Source of the DNA: Elephas maximus indicus
Lineage: Eukaryota > Chordata > Mammalia > Proboscidea > Elephantidae
Direction of reading: 5' to 3'
Length of the DNA: 64,000 nucleotides
Assembly: GCF_024166365.1 (NCBI RefSeq)
Contig: NC_064823.1
Coordinates: 3,466,924-3,530,923, forward strand
In this document: positions 1-12,390 of the stretch, piece by piece
Position numbering within the stretch: position 1 is the stretch's first letter
Layout: each line of letters starts with the position of its first letter
The notes under the pieces: generated by a model
What the model was told of the DNA's origin: nothing
The model's input: only the letters and a program-made list of their open reading frames with translations
Database searches by the model: none
Program-made: the position numbers and the translations under genes

Positions 1-385
1 AAAAGTGAATAATCATTTATCAGTGCACATCGCATTTATCAAAATCAACTCCTTTCATGAAAGCAAGGGGGTGTTCCTTTTCAGATAAGCTAAATAACTA
101 ATACATTGGGGCTAGAAAGTTTAAAGTAGCGTTCTTCTCCAGGCAACCTACATGCTTTGCTATTCTTATGTTTGTGAATACCCTGGAGAAAGTTGCGTTT
201 TTCTTCTGCCGCGTGCAGCTTTTCTAATGAACTATAAAATAACTTTTGAGTAAACCTTCCAATTCCCACTCTTGCCCCAAGAACACTGTGGATGTTCTGA
301 CATAAGCTCTGCAGAGCTAGAAATTTGAGTTCAAACTTGTAAAAACCTTTTTTCAACCAGTTTTGAACCCACCAGAAAAATGAAC

Positions 386-594
386 CAAACCAATTGCCGT
401 CAAGTTGTTTCCAACTCATGGTAACCCCCTAGATGTGTCAGAGTAGAACTTTGCTCCATGGGGTTTTCAATGGCTGTGATCTTTCAGAAGCAGATCTCCA
501 GGCCCTTCTTCCAAGGCACCTCTGGGTGAATTCAGACTGCCAACCATTTGGTTAGTAGCCGAACATTTAACTGTTTGCAACACCCAAGGACTCC
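386..594 (-). mobile_element. AfroSINE
   Basis: An old copy: GTCAAGTTGTTTCCAACTCA body and CACCCAAGGACTCC head (antisense). Longer variant with CTTCTTCCAAGGCACCTCTG. Confidence 0.75.
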
Positions 595-1509
595 ATTAGA
601 CACCACAGTATCCATTAAATAAACTGAATTAGAAACACAGAGTTACAGTTTTGTTTTCTATTTTAAAGATTGTCATATCCTAATCCATTGCCTAACATTT
701 AGATGAACACCAATTTTAGTAGAATTCCCTCCCTCCTGGAGTTCCACCAGCAAAACTACCCAGCGTCCCCTCACAATGTGAGTCAGTATTCAGCTAATAC
801 TAACATGCAGAACCTCACTCACGCTCTCACCTCCCTTTTTCACTATTACAGTAAACCATATATGGGGACTGAAAACCCAATTTGAAATCCTGATCTTTAT
901 ACCACCCACCCCTTCCTGAATCAATTGCAGCCATCACAGGGCAGTAGATTCTAACTTTATTAGTTGCCCCCGTTGTTGGCAGAGTTATCTCTGATCCAAA
1001 AATGCTGAGGTAATGTGAGGTCCAAGCCAAATAACAAGAGCACGCTTTCTCCAATGTCATTCCAGGCACTTTTCATTCCCAGAGCCTACAGGTGTTATCC
1101 TGGCTTAAGGGTGTTGAAATAGGGAACAGCAAACCAGCTGTCATTCATAAAAATTGGCACTAGCCAGCTGGCCAAGCCAACTACAGGAATAAAGACATGC
1201 CTTTTCACTCTGATACACAGGGGCCTTGTGTAGACAGCTGAAGAATCTCAGGTGACAGAGCGGGGGAGTAGTGTTGGTGGCGTTCAGGCACTCAGCACCC
1301 CAGAGATGGAGAGCAGACACATCTGATGTCAGTGTGCTGACTGAGGAGGGCCAAGGCTGACTGTGCCTGCTCCCCAGGCTTTGGGGGACAGGAAGAGAAA
1401 ACTTAGATGACTACACGCTATAAATTCATCTTCTTGTGGTGTCTTCTGTTCATTAGGAAGTCTGATAATTGCACTGGGGCTACTGGCCATTTTTAAAAAT
1501 TGAATCTGA

Positions 1510-1835
1510 AGTGTAATACAGAAACCCTCATGTATTCCTCATGGGAATGTAAATAGGCAAAACCTTTCTGGAAGGCAATTTGGCAATATATATCAAAACA
1601 GGAGCCTTAAAAATATTCATGCTCTTTGACACAGAACTTCTACTTCAAGGAAGTTTTTCGAATAAAATAATCAGAGAGATGTACAAAGGTTTATGTACGA
1701 GGATGTTCATCACAGCACTAGTTAAAATGGTGAAAAATTGAAAACAATTTAAACGTCCAACAACGAACAATTGGTTGAATGAATGATAACACCTCCATAC
1801 AATGCAGTAATACGCAGCTATCGTCCTTATTTTAC
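1510..1835 (+). mobile_element. Old L1 3' fragment
   Basis: L1 ORF2-end/3'UTR wording: ATTCCTCATGGGAATGTAAA, AAGGCAATTTGGCAATATAT, TGTTCATCACAGCACTAG. The following AT-rich sequence to about 2215 may be related. Confidence 0.65.
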
Positions 1836-2334
1836 TTGAATGAGTACTGGGAGGACATTGACCAAGTTATTTCTGTTTTATGGTCATGATTACCAGTGAT
1901 TTTACTTTCCTGTTGTGTTTTTCAGTGTTATTCAGATAAGGTTACGATCAAGACTATGGAAATCACTGAAATATGAGTGCATGTTTGTTTTAGTTTTAAA
2001 AAATCACCCTTAATTCACCATCCTAACACAACTTTGTTGTACATACTTCTATTTCTCACATTATGCACCTACGTTTTATACAGTTGCAATCACAGGGTGT
2101 ATGCCACTTTTTGTTCTGCTTTTCAACTGACATTATGGTTTCTCCATATTATATGTAGTCTGTAGTCATTTTTATAACTTTATAACACTACAACAATTAA
2201 TGTACAGTCACAGAGTGAATAATATTAATTCTGTCTTGGGGTGGAGAAGGGTTTTCATTACTTCCCCCCCCCACCCCCCAACACAGTCCCCAGACAGAAT
2301 TAATTATCCCCTCATCTGTGATTTGCTTATTATA

Positions 2335-2480
2335 TAATTATTTGTTTCCATACTTGCCTCCCTCACTGACTTAGGTGTTACTTGAGGGCAGGCCAATGCC
2401 TTGTGTATCTTTGTAGCCATGAGCCTAGCACTGTGCCTGGCACGTGCATCACACTTGCTCAGTAATAATGGTGGATGAAT
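2335..2480 (+). mobile_element. L2-like 3' end
   Basis: TTGAGGGCAGGCCAATGCCT, CTAGCACTGTGCCTGGCAC and GTGGATGAAT correspond to the L2 3' terminus. Confidence 0.6.
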
Positions 2481-2895
2481 AAAAAGGAAAGAGAGATGAA
2501 CCAATGGACAGACGGAAGAGTGAACAGGGCTAGATTTTGATGGCTCAATATCTACTTGTCTTGAGAAGCCTTACAAACTTTTTAATTCTGACCTCAGCTT
2601 CAGGGAGGTACCTACCTAGGTAAGGAACATAACAGGTCTACAATTGCCCTAATACATTTTTTTTCCCTTCTAGTCAGTTCGTAAAATTATATTTTATTTT
2701 TGTGATAAGTCTTAGAATCTGGATTATAAAGGTCTGTTTATAGTAGCTCTCTTAACAGCATCTGAAACTCAACTTTAACCTTTCAGTCAGGATTTTTCCT
2801 ATTATGTATTTGTCATGTTCTTTCCCAAATTTGTATCAGTATCCATAAGAGCAGTTTAAATGCTCCTAGAAATCAATCAATCAATAATAAAAGAA

Positions 2896-3026
2896 CAAAG
2901 GAAAGAAGGAGAGAAGGAAGGAAGGAAAAAAGGAAGGAGGGAGGGAAGAGAAGGAGAGAGGGAAGGAAGATAGTGGGGGGGGGAGAGAGGAAGGAAAAAC
3001 AAAAGGAAAGAAGGAAGGAAAGAAGT
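2896..3026 (+). repeat. (GGAA)n/(GAAA)n purine-rich tract
   Basis: About 130 bp of almost pure purine on the + strand with GAAGGAAGGAAGG units and a GGGGGGGG core. Capable of triplex formation in principle. Confidence 0.9.
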
Positions 3027-3899
3027 TAAATAGAAATTGGATAGCATAGAGCCAGCTCTTTCTGTAAATCTGCTTTTTGCTAGTTGAGCCCTCTCCTGAA
3101 CAAGATTCAGGACTGCAGCAAGACTTTCTGAAGACGGGAAAAATAAATTGCTCAGGTCTGCATTGTATCCTATTATCTTGACCTAGCAGATAGGTCCAAA
3201 AAAATCATCCCAGCCTGCAAAAACTTTGCCATGCCATTTTACTTCCCCCTTTTAAGTCTTCCCGGTGTCACCACAAGGAAGTGTCTGATGACCCTAAGCA
3301 TTAGCAGCCTGAAGAAGTATGGTTTTAAATGTAGAGGGTCATTTTTCCCCCCTTAAAAGTATTGCCTGCCCATATCTTTTTTTCTTCTACAATCAAAGTA
3401 AAATCATTTAGGTGCTAGTCCTGTGTTTATTTGGGTGGTCATGGTATTTCTTATCTATACATGCTCTTGGGGAAGAAATATGTACAACGCTATGTGTGGT
3501 AAGGTTTGTTTTTTTTTTTAAACTATCAGCTAGAAAAATGCAGAAGGCGTTTGTGCCAAGCCTTACACTGAATGAGCGAAGCTGTGAGAGGGAAGCTCTG
3601 GCTTCCGAGGCTTCCCAGGACCCAGAGCCACTGGCCCACTATTCTGTCCTCATCCCCAGAAGAGGTGAGGCGCGAGCGTCATCACTCCGCCTTTTCAGAG
3701 GTGATGCTGTGAGCACAGAGAGGCTGTCACTGGGTCCAGGGTTAGCACCACCCACAGAAGAAAGACTGTCCACCTCTGGACATGGTGGTCCAGGTGTAAG
3801 CCCCCCTAATCAGCAGGCCTAAATACCATATTTCATTAATTCCAAAACACAAGATACATCTTAAAATTGACAGCATGCCATCGTTTATTAGGCAGCTTT

Positions 3900-4225
3900 T
3901 CTTCCTCTCTTTTCTTGTTGTTAGTTGCCATCAAGTTGGCGAGCCCATGTACAACAGAACGAAACCTTGCCAGTCCTTGCACCATTTCACTATCGTTGGT
4001 ATGCTCTGGTTCATTGTTCCAGCCACTATGTATTTTGCGTGCCTTCCAACGTAGAGGTCTCTTCTTCCACCACCATATGGATCTCTTGTGATCTGTAGGG
4101 TTTTGACTGGCTAATTTTTGGATGTAGGTTGCCAGTCCTTTCTTCTTCCTAGTCTGCCTTAATTTGGAAATTCCACTGACACCTGTCCACCAGGGGTGAC
4201 CCTACTGGTATTTGAAATACCGCTG
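3900..4225 (-). mobile_element. Internally deleted RTE derivative, first part
   Basis: The - strand contains an RTE 3' end (TTGTTGTTAGTTGCC and CAGCCACTATGT region) joined directly to RTE 5'-region sequence (CTTCTTCCTAGTCTGCCTTAA, CCTGTCCACC). This is a short non-autonomous form. It is interrupted at 4225/4226 by an LTR and resumes at 4723-4795. Confidence 0.65.
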
Positions 4226-4722
4226 TGTCTTAGTCATCTAGTGCCACCATAACAGAAATATCACAAGTGGATGGCTTTAACAAAGAGAAATTTATTTTCT
4301 CAAGGTCTAGTAGGTTATAAGTCCAAATTCAGGGCATCGGTTCCAGGGGAAGGCTTTCTCTCTGTGTCGGCTCTGGAGGAAGATTCCTTGTCATCAAAAT
4401 TCCTCTGGTCGAGGAGCTTCTCAGGTGCAGGGACCCCGTGTCTAAAGGACGCAGTCTTCTCCTGGTGCTGCTTTCTTGGTGGTATGAGGTCCCCAACTCT
4501 CTGCTTGCTTCCGTTTCCTTTTATCTCTTGAGAGATAAAAGGTGGTGCAGGCCACGCCCCAGGGAAACTCCCTTTTGGATCAGGAGGTGCCCTGAGCAAT
4601 CCTTGTAACCACAGGCAGAGATTATGATTTATAACCCATAGGAAAATCACAAAGCAGAGGACAACTACACACGGCCTAACCAAGTTGACACGTTTTGGGG
4701 GGGCACAATTCAATCCATTACA
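4226..4722 (-). mobile_element. Solo LTR, ERVL-MaLR-like, nested in RTE derivative
   Basis: The antisense orientation begins TGTCTTAGTCATCTAGTGCC and ends ACAATTCAATCCATTACA. The flanking pentamers CGCTG and CACTG fit a 5-bp duplication with one change. It is the same family as 12391-13083, 16725-17230 and 55776-56197. No internal proviral genes are present. Confidence 0.72.
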
Positions 4723-4794
4723 CACTGGCATGGTTTCCAGCATCACAGTAACATGCAAGCCTCCACAGTATGACAAACTGACAGAAAACGGGTG
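4723..4794 (-). mobile_element. Internally deleted RTE derivative, second part
   Basis: CACTGGCATGGTTTCCAGCA through TATGACAAACTGACAGA continues the RTE 5' region cut by the LTR at 4226-4722. The same string without interruption is seen at 54680-54745. Confidence 0.65.
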
Positions 4795-4807
4795 ATGGTC
4801 TTTCTTA

Positions 4808-4977
4808 AAACAAATCAAACCCAACCCAGTGCCGTCGAGTGGATTCCGACTCATAGCGACCCTGTAGGACAGAGTAGAACTGCCCCACAGAGTTTCCAAG
4901 GAGCACTTGGCGGATTCAAACTGCCAACCCTTGGGTTAGCAGCCATAGCACGTAACCACTACGCCACCAGGGTTTCC
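4808..4977 (-). mobile_element. AfroSINE with 13-bp TSD
   Basis: Bounded by perfect ATGGTCTTTCTTA at 4795-4807 and 4978-4990. Antisense head ACCACTACGCCACCAGGG. Confidence 0.9.
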
Positions 4978-5577
4978 ATGGTCTTTCTTAGTAGTGCATA
5001 ATGTGTGCCTTAAAATGTATGAGTCTTAGATTTAATGAAAAACAATATATTAGGGAGAACCTAAAAGTTGCCATCTGTAACATTTTGCAGAATCATGGAA
5101 ATATCTACCTGCATGGAAAGTTAGAATTTGAATCCCTGAGTCACAGGCCAGGAAAAAGACAAGTCTATTTCAGAGTCAGGCAGGTATTTATGAGCTTCAG
5201 GTTTCTGCTGCTGTGCTCAGACCACAGTGGTAATAAATGCAATACAGGCTTCCTTTTACATGGGGGCTCCTTGGAGGTCTCTGCTTTGAGTGTGTACTGG
5301 TCTTTATGAAAAGGAGCTCTATTGTAACCTTGCATGCAGACCCTACAGGAAATGAGAAGGGATCCATTGTGGATTAGAAGTCAAAGATGTCATTGTAACT
5401 CTGTGGCTGGCAGCTGGCACAATTGTTACCAGGGTTGGGTTTGTCTCAGTGTCCACTCCCTCCCTCCCTCCCAGGCACACAGTCCTATCCTCTGGTTACC
5501 TGGGGTCCCTTAAACCCTACCCGTCTTGTATGCGACCCCGAAGGACCTAAACACTCTTTAATGTTAGGAGCTATTGC

Positions 5578-5775
5578 AGGATCCCTGGCTTGGCTGCTAA
5601 TGCACTTGGCTGCTAGCAGAAAGGTTGGCAATTCCAGGCCATCCAGAGGCACCTCAGAAAAAAGCCCCGATGGTCTATTTCTGAAAAATCAGCCGTCGGA
5701 AATCTTATGGAGTGCAGTTCTACTCTGACACACATGGGGTCACCATGAGTCGGAATCAGCTTGATAGCAGTTAGT
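5578..5775 (+). mobile_element. AfroSINE, diverged
   Basis: GATCCCTGGCTTGG head, CATGGGGTCACCATGAGTCG body, ending AGCAGTTAGT. Confidence 0.75.
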
Positions 5776-8640
5776 CAGCATTGTGGGTTAATGTATGCGC
5801 ATTTCAAGTAGTATATTGAACATCATAGTGATCTCCTAGATAACCTGAACCTACAGGCGAATATGTCATAACGAGACAGGGATATGGGAGAGGTATCTGT
5901 AAGAGGCATTTCATTATCTGGCAAATCGTACCGATGGGCAGCTACCAATCCCACGCCCACTTAAGGCTCATCCTTTGCTTCCCTTTCATGCCAGATCAGT
6001 AGCTACAGCTTGCACCCTGGGACTCATTTTTAGGTCTGAAGGTCTGTAACTTGGGGAAGGAAGGGACTGGATCACTGAAGACAGCTTGCCAATTGTCCCA
6101 AACAGGAGTAGACATTTCCATCCCTATTACCCATAAAAGAGTAATCATTTTCAACTAAGGCCAAAAACCAGAAACATAAAGCAAAACAAAAACCCTTCCT
6201 CCAAACCCTCCCCGCTGTCGTCATTTTTAGGAAAGTGTAGCAGTGATGAGACTTGTGGATGGGAAATGCCAGGATGAAAATGTATCACTAACTTGAAATT
6301 TGAAATATGGTGGTTTTTGGGAGACTGTGTTTAGGTGAAATATAAAAGGAAGTTCACTGAGCCAAGTGAGGGCCCAGCTACCTCTCTGAATCTGTCTTTT
6401 GTCGGTACACAGGACAGACTTCTGCACGCGCCGGGGGCCGGGGGGTGGTTCAGGCCAAGTGGGCAGTGGAGGAGTGGATTTCAGTGGTCAGATTTCATCA
6501 CATGACACGAAATGGTGTAGATACAGCTCAATGGGTAACTCTCAGATTCAAAGAGGATTTAAGGCTTCACATCTCCAAGGAACAAAGCGGGGAGAAAACC
6601 CACAACTGCACCAAGGGCCTTTTCTAGAGTCCGCCCAGTTCCCATTTAGTGCAGAGGCAGCAAATGCTGGAGTCTTCAGAAGGGGCATTAGTGACCCACC
6701 ACCTAGAAGGCATCTCCATCCCTCCAAATCAAATTATTTTATTGACAATTTCTAAAGCTTCCAACACCACCAAGGAAGGGGCTAGGGAATTGTCACCTCC
6801 CTCTCCCCTCATATAGCAATGCGAGGTGCCCAGGGAATCTTAACCTCCTCCCTTCCCCTTTGCTTAGCATTTAACTATCGTGAGGGCAAGGAGCTGCCTT
6901 ATCTTGGGGAATTGGAATTCTTACAGATGAATTCCAAAGCCTCCTGTCATTCAGTCTCTGATGTTGTTCATGGCTGTGTCTGGCATCCTATTGGCACTTC
7001 AGGGTACAGTCAAATTCACTGTCACTCTTATGACGTGACTTATCCATCCATATTAATGAAATGATAGCTCTTCCTTATCATCTCTTTCCTTATTTTTAAG
7101 CTGGTTCTAAATAACGTGAATTCCACTTTTGAGGGTGGGAAGGGCTCAGGACAGAGATAATGGCATGATGGTCATACAAAATAACTGTAAAATAATTACC
7201 ACATTGCTCCTGACTCTATTTATTCACCCGTGTAGTGGGAGCCCCTGTTCAGTCCCACCCTTGAGTGGCAACGTCACCAATTAGCACTGCTGCCGCGGGT
7301 CTCTGAATTGCATGTGAATATGGAATTTGTCCAGAAGTGCTCATGCAAATTGTGCAACACAAATGCGGCCTCCACGTCAAGTCCTCTCACATGCTCTGAC
7401 ATACTCCTGTCTTTCCGGATTTCTCTGATCGACGGTCCCCACCCCTTGACAGTTACCAGAGCTCAAGAAGCCAAAGGAAATAGCTCCTGTTGCCACGAGC
7501 GCAGTGCCCATGGTGAGGTTTAAGAGCTAGTTCCAGGGGCTGGCTTTTTGCCTTCAAAAACAATCAGATCTTCACTTGGATCTGTGAGAAAACAGACTAG
7601 GAAGGGAATGTACACAAAAGCCTGTGTTAACGCAACCAAACCTATCCCTTGGCCCCAAGGTGCTTCAGTATCCATTTCACATAGTGAAAACTTAACATTT
7701 TTGTATTTGTGTGTATTTCGTGTTTAAAAAATCTGCATTGATAAAAAAAAAAAAACCTGAAAAGCAAAAGTGTTAGATCAAATATGAAATTTGCCATTAT
7801 TTTATATATCTTTGTGAATATAGAAACAATAAATTTATAAACCAACATTTGCTTTTCCCCAATTTAGAGAAATTCTTAACTCTTCCTAAGGAAGAAAATA
7901 CTTTGTTCTGCATGAGTTCCATTTACAACTAACTGTTCGCTTGTTTTTTGTTGGCAGTTTAGGGGGCCTGGGTGGGAAGGAGGAGGTTTCCCCCAGCACC
8001 TCAGGGCCCGAGCAGCCACAAATCATGCCCACACTCTGATCACCCATGACGCAGGCCCAGGGACAATGGGTGCAAAAGGGAAGCCGCCAAGAGAGGCTGT
8101 CTTCTGGGGTCAGCTAATCAAAGCCGGGTTGAGTCTGCAGACTTTGAAATTGGCTCCTGACAACATACCTGGTCAAGTTAAGACCCTCCTTCCTTCTCCC
8201 CTGCCTTTCTACAGTCCCAAACCTTGAGGTCAGTCAAAACTGCTCAACATTCCAAAGCGAGCTGCATTTCGACTGACAGAAAAATAAGAATTTTTATCCT
8301 AATTGCTCCTTTGTTCTTTGCACCCAGAAACATGCAGACGATAGAAAGCACAGCTTTGATAAGACTGTCTCAGGCCAAGCCTCGTCCTGCTTTTTGGGAC
8401 TGGGATGGAAGTGGGCTGCTGGCCGGGATCTGTTCTTGGTCTCTTCTCAGCTGGATTATTCTTCACCAGCAGCATCTTGCTCTCAATTTTGGTCATTTCC
8501 ATTTTTACATTTTGTCCTCTTCTCTCCCCCTTGGTGTCTTTCTTTGATGTTCCCTAGCAGATAAACTCTTCTCTAGTTGTCCTTGGCCTGAGCCCCAGTC
8601 CTCGCAGATTCTAGACTTCTTCCTGGTAGCCAGTGTCCTT

Positions 8641-8847
8641 AGGAGTCCCTGGGTGGTACAGATGGTTAAGTGCTCGACTACTAGCTGAAAGGTTGGCTAT
8701 TTGAACCCACCCAGAGGTGCCTCGGAAGAAAGGCCTGCAGTCTGCTACCGAGAGGTCACAGCCATGAGAACCCTATGGAGCAGTTCTACTCTGCACATAT
8801 GGGGTCACCATGAGTCAGAACTGACTTGGCAGGAACTAACAACACCA
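8641..8847 (+). mobile_element. AfroSINE
   Basis: AGGAGTCCCTGGGTGGTACA head, CACCATGAGTCAGAACTGAC body, ending AACTAACAACACC. Confidence 0.8.
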
Positions 8848-10383
8848 GCCGCCTTCTTTATTAGCTCCTGGACAATTTAAAGGGATGCATACGCTGTGAT
8901 GGAGACTCTGCAAGTAGATGGAGGCTTAATGTGCTGCAGGCCAGTGTGGCTGAGGGTCTCTGTGCCCATCTCCACTTCAAAAGCCCGCCCTCTGTATGTG
9001 CTTTCCTATTGCTCTTTATAGGCACCAGTAATAAAACCACACATGCAAGGAATAAATATCATACAAAGTTTTAAAAAGTTCTTCCTCAAAAAATTCATCC
9101 CCTGGCTAAACGGATACGGACACTTGAAGGAAAAGTTCCTGTCCATAAGGGGAAAAATCACCGTGTTCTGTACCTCCCTCCGCCTCCCCGCAGATGCCCG
9201 AGTTATAGCTCCTTTCTCAGGGGAACAGATAGTGTGTTTGGTAGTGAGTTTTAAGGGTTTAAATAGATTATTTTTTCCCGCCCACTAATTCCTTCAGATT
9301 GTCTAGAATCTTGAAAAGTCGTCCGTTCTACCTCTTCCCTCGCACATTTTGAAGGTAGGGCCTCCCTCCATCTCAGCGCCTGCTTTCCCTAGAGCAGAGA
9401 CTTGAAGGCACTGAGGGCGGCGTGGGCTCAGGTGGCTCAGAACATAGAAACACTGAGGAGCTACTGGGGCTGGCCTTTGACTCTGAAGACCCTAGGGTAA
9501 ATGGGGAGCCTGTGGCCCAGAATATCTTCAGATGAACTGGCAACAAGAGAGCTAGCCTAGCCCTGGACAGCAGACGCCAGCAATCCCCGCCCACCCCTGC
9601 TTTCCCTGGGAAGAAAGCAATTGGTCTGTCTTATACTTGTTTAATAAAAGAAAACATAATCATCCTTTGACACATTACTTTTGGTGGGTGCACAGAAAGA
9701 ATATCCTATATGAAAAAGGGAGAGAAGAGAGGAAGGGGGGAGGTGAAAGGAAAACAAATTGGCTGCCTGCGGAGGTCCAGTGTCAAGCGTCAGAGGAATC
9801 TTGTTCCTTCAGACACTGGGGGAAAGTCCATGGCAACGAGGGGCCCATAGAGCGAGAGAGAGACAGATGGGGAGATTTGCGGCCCCTCCCTTAGATTAGA
9901 AGACAGAACAAATAGGTGAAGCAATCCATTTTCCAAAGCCTGGTGGTAATTTCAGAGTGTTGGAGACCAGAATATCTGCTTTTCCTCAATGAGGAATAGG
10001 AAGATTTTAAAAGGGAAGGTTTTTCGTTTGTTCAAGGAAAACACCAAGCCTCCAAATTGCTGACATAAAGCATGTTTTCATATCAGCTGGAACCACCAAT
10101 GTATTCTTGACTTCCATCAGAAATTTTTAGCTGCCTGACTAGTTTTGTCATTAGTAAAAATTTTCTTAGACATTATTTTTATTTTTATCTTGTTTAGATT
10201 TAAAAGATTTCTGGAATAAATGCAACATTAACTAGCTTATAGAAATATTTTACACCATTTCCATTACAAACAAGTTGCAGCAAAAGGCCAAAGGTTTTCT
10301 GACTTAAAATTTTTGCCCAATACAGAGCTTAGACCTAACTAAGCCTAGGAAATGTTTGGTTATCGTATTTGTTATGAATCCTA

Positions 10384-10578
10384 ACAGTTGCTGTTGAGTC
10401 TATTCCGACTCATGGAATATATATGGAACCCATTGTGTTCCACAGGGTTTTCAATGGCTGGTTTTTCAGAAGTAGATTGCCAGGCCTTTCTTCCAAGGCA
10501 CCTCTGGGTGGACTTGAACCCCCAGCCTTTCTATTAGCAGCTGAACACGTCAACCAGTTATACCGCCCAGGGACTCCT
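10384..10578 (-). mobile_element. AfroSINE
   Basis: GTTGCTGTTGAGTCTATTCC body and TATACCGCCCAGGGACTCCT head (antisense). Confidence 0.8.
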
Positions 10579-10619
10579 AGAATTAGGGTAGGAACAGTTT
10601 ATGAATTCTACTTGTCACT

Positions 10620-10912
10620 GTTGTTGTTAGCTGCCACTGAGTTGGCCCCTGACTCACGGCAACCCCACGCGCAGCAGGATTAAACCATGGTGATCCCTAG
10701 GGTTTTCACTGGCTGATTTTCCGAAGTAGATGGCCAGGCTTTTCTTCACAGTCCATCTTAGTCCAGAAGCTCCGCTGAAACCTGTTCAACATCAGAGCAA
10801 CACGCAGGCCTCCGCTGACAGACGGTGGTGGCTGCACACGCGGTGCGTTGGCCAGGAATTAAACCCGGTCTCCGCACGGAAGGCAAGAATTCTACCACGA
10901 ACCCCCAACGGC
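10620..10912 (-). mobile_element. SINE with tRNA-Gly head and RTE-derived body
   Basis: On the - strand, 10912 to about 10842 aligns with a tRNA-Gly: GGTAGAATTCTTGCCTTCCG, then GGGTTTAATTCCTGG (degenerate B box) and CCAACGCACC. It continues into sequence like the RTE 5' region (TGTTGCTCTGATGTTGAACA, ACAGGTTTCAGCGGAGCTTC), then an AfroSINE-like body, ending GTTGTTGTTAGCTGCC, which is the RTE 3' terminus. The A box is poor and the anticodon loop is mutated, so it is not a functional tRNA gene. Confidence 0.7.
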
Positions 10913-11234
10913 CCTTCCTGCTTACCACTGAAACCCCTTTATTGGGTCACCAGATAACTTTCATTATTACTTGTTAGGCTTTCTTGAAAAATATTAAGTA
11001 AAACACTTAGCAGAAAGTACAAGGTTGGAAAAGCAAGCTAAGAAGCATAAAAATTAAAAGCTTTCTTCTTCTAGAAGTCATTTTGGTCAGATTTCCTATT
11101 ATTGTTTGACATCTTCCCTTCATCCCCAGGATATATTTTTAGGGCTTTGAAAATATTCAAGGTGTACACCTAATATTCTATACCCCGTTAAAAGCCAGGC
11201 GGTATGTTTAAAATACTGTATGCTAACTTCGTTT

Positions 11235-11460
11235 CTCTGTGTGTGTGTGCTTTAAGTGACAGTTTACAGTTCAAGTTAGTTTCTCATACAAAAATTTATA
11301 CACACATTGTTATGTGACCCTAGTTGCTCTCCCTATAATGTGACAGCACACTCCTCCTTTCCACCCCAGATCTCCTGTGTCCATTCAACCAGCTCCTGTC
11401 CCTTTTTGCCTTCTCATCTCAGCTCCGGACAGGAGTTGCCCATTTAGCTAACTTAACATT
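11235..11460 (-). mobile_element. LINE-like 3' end (CAATAAA-tailed family)
   Basis: CTTTAAGTGACAGTTTACAG, TCATACAAAAATTTATACAC and GTGACAGCACACTCCTCC match the other antisense copies at 43942, 61262 and 63357. The family name is not certain. Confidence 0.6.
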
Positions 11461-11526
11461 TAAATAAATTCTGTTTTTGTTTTTTAAGTAAGGAGAACAG
11501 GAAAGACTGGAATTATTAACACGCAT

Positions 11527-11546
11527 TTTTTTTTTTTTTTTTTTTA
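11527..11546. repeat. Poly(T) run
   Basis: Nineteen or more T in a row, about 65 bp right of the 11235-11460 LINE-like end. Confidence 0.85.
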
Positions 11547-12210
11547 AGCGGAGATGGATATCTCTGCCAGATTCAAGATAGTGTCATGGGCTGGGCAGAG
11601 TGAGACTAACAGAGTCTAAAAACGAGTAGGAGGATTTGGGAATGCGTGGACCAAAGAGTAACCCCAGACATTTGCATATGGCAATGAGGTGCTAGAATTC
11701 TTATTCTTGTCTAAATACAACTTGCAGTTAAATTGGACTCTTTACGGTTGGGTTCCCACAGTCAGTAACCATGTCTGGGCAGTGTCTTTTCACCTCCTGA
11801 CAGGGTTACCACAATGGCTGCCTTTTGACCCTTCCTCCCTACTTTTCTCCTTCTGATTCAGCCCCATTCTAATCTCTGCTTTACCTGACACCTGCTTAAT
11901 CTTCTTAAAATAATACTTTTATCATTTTATTCCCTTTAAGGGCCTAGCATGGCTCCTGGCTGCCTGTTGTTTAAGTCCTTTGTCTCTGCCTCCACTCAGA
12001 CCTGTGTATGGTCAGACCTGCCCCACAGCTCTCCTCCTCCACACCTCAGCATAGGCCTTAGCTCCGGACAGACATCTCCCTCCTTGCAGGTGACTGCTCC
12101 TTCTCTACCCTCTGAAATCCAAATCGACACTCATGTCAGGAATCCCAGTCAAGCCTATGATCCATGAAGGTCTTCTCCAAGCAGAACCAAAGAACATTAG
12201 GGCTGGTGCA

Positions 12211-12390
12211 AATTCCCTGGGTAGCAAAAATGGTTAATATGCTCTGCTGCTAACTGCAAGGTTAGAGGTTGGAGCCCACCCAGAGGCGCCTCGGTACAAA
12301 GTCCTGGCTATCTACTTCTGAAAAAGCAGCCACTGAAAAACCTATAGAGCACAGTTATATTCTGACACACATAGGGTCACCCTGAGTCGG
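12211..12390 (+). mobile_element. AfroSINE, 5' part (cut by LTR)
   Basis: ATTCCCTGGGTAGC head through CACCCTGAGTCGG. The tail continues after the LTR at 13084-13107 (GTTGTTGACTCAACAGTGAC). Confidence 0.8.

Noticed and set aside
2896-3026. CRISPR-like or satellite array
   Set aside because: It is a simple purine-rich low-complexity run with no spacer structure; the window is eukaryotic.
3412-3822. 136-codon open frame on the + strand
   Set aside because: No family resemblance, no splice or promoter context, and its N-terminal part runs through a poly(T)-like Phe stretch. The length is expected by chance in a GC-richer patch.
4226-4722. Provirus with internal genes
   Set aside because: Only LTR sequence is present at this and the three related sites. 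No gag, pol or env-like sequence adjoins them.
10842-10912. tRNA-Gly gene
   Set aside because: The cloverleaf is degraded (A box and anticodon loop changed, B box GGGTTTAATTCC) and it is fused to SINE sequence without a terminator, so it is a SINE head.
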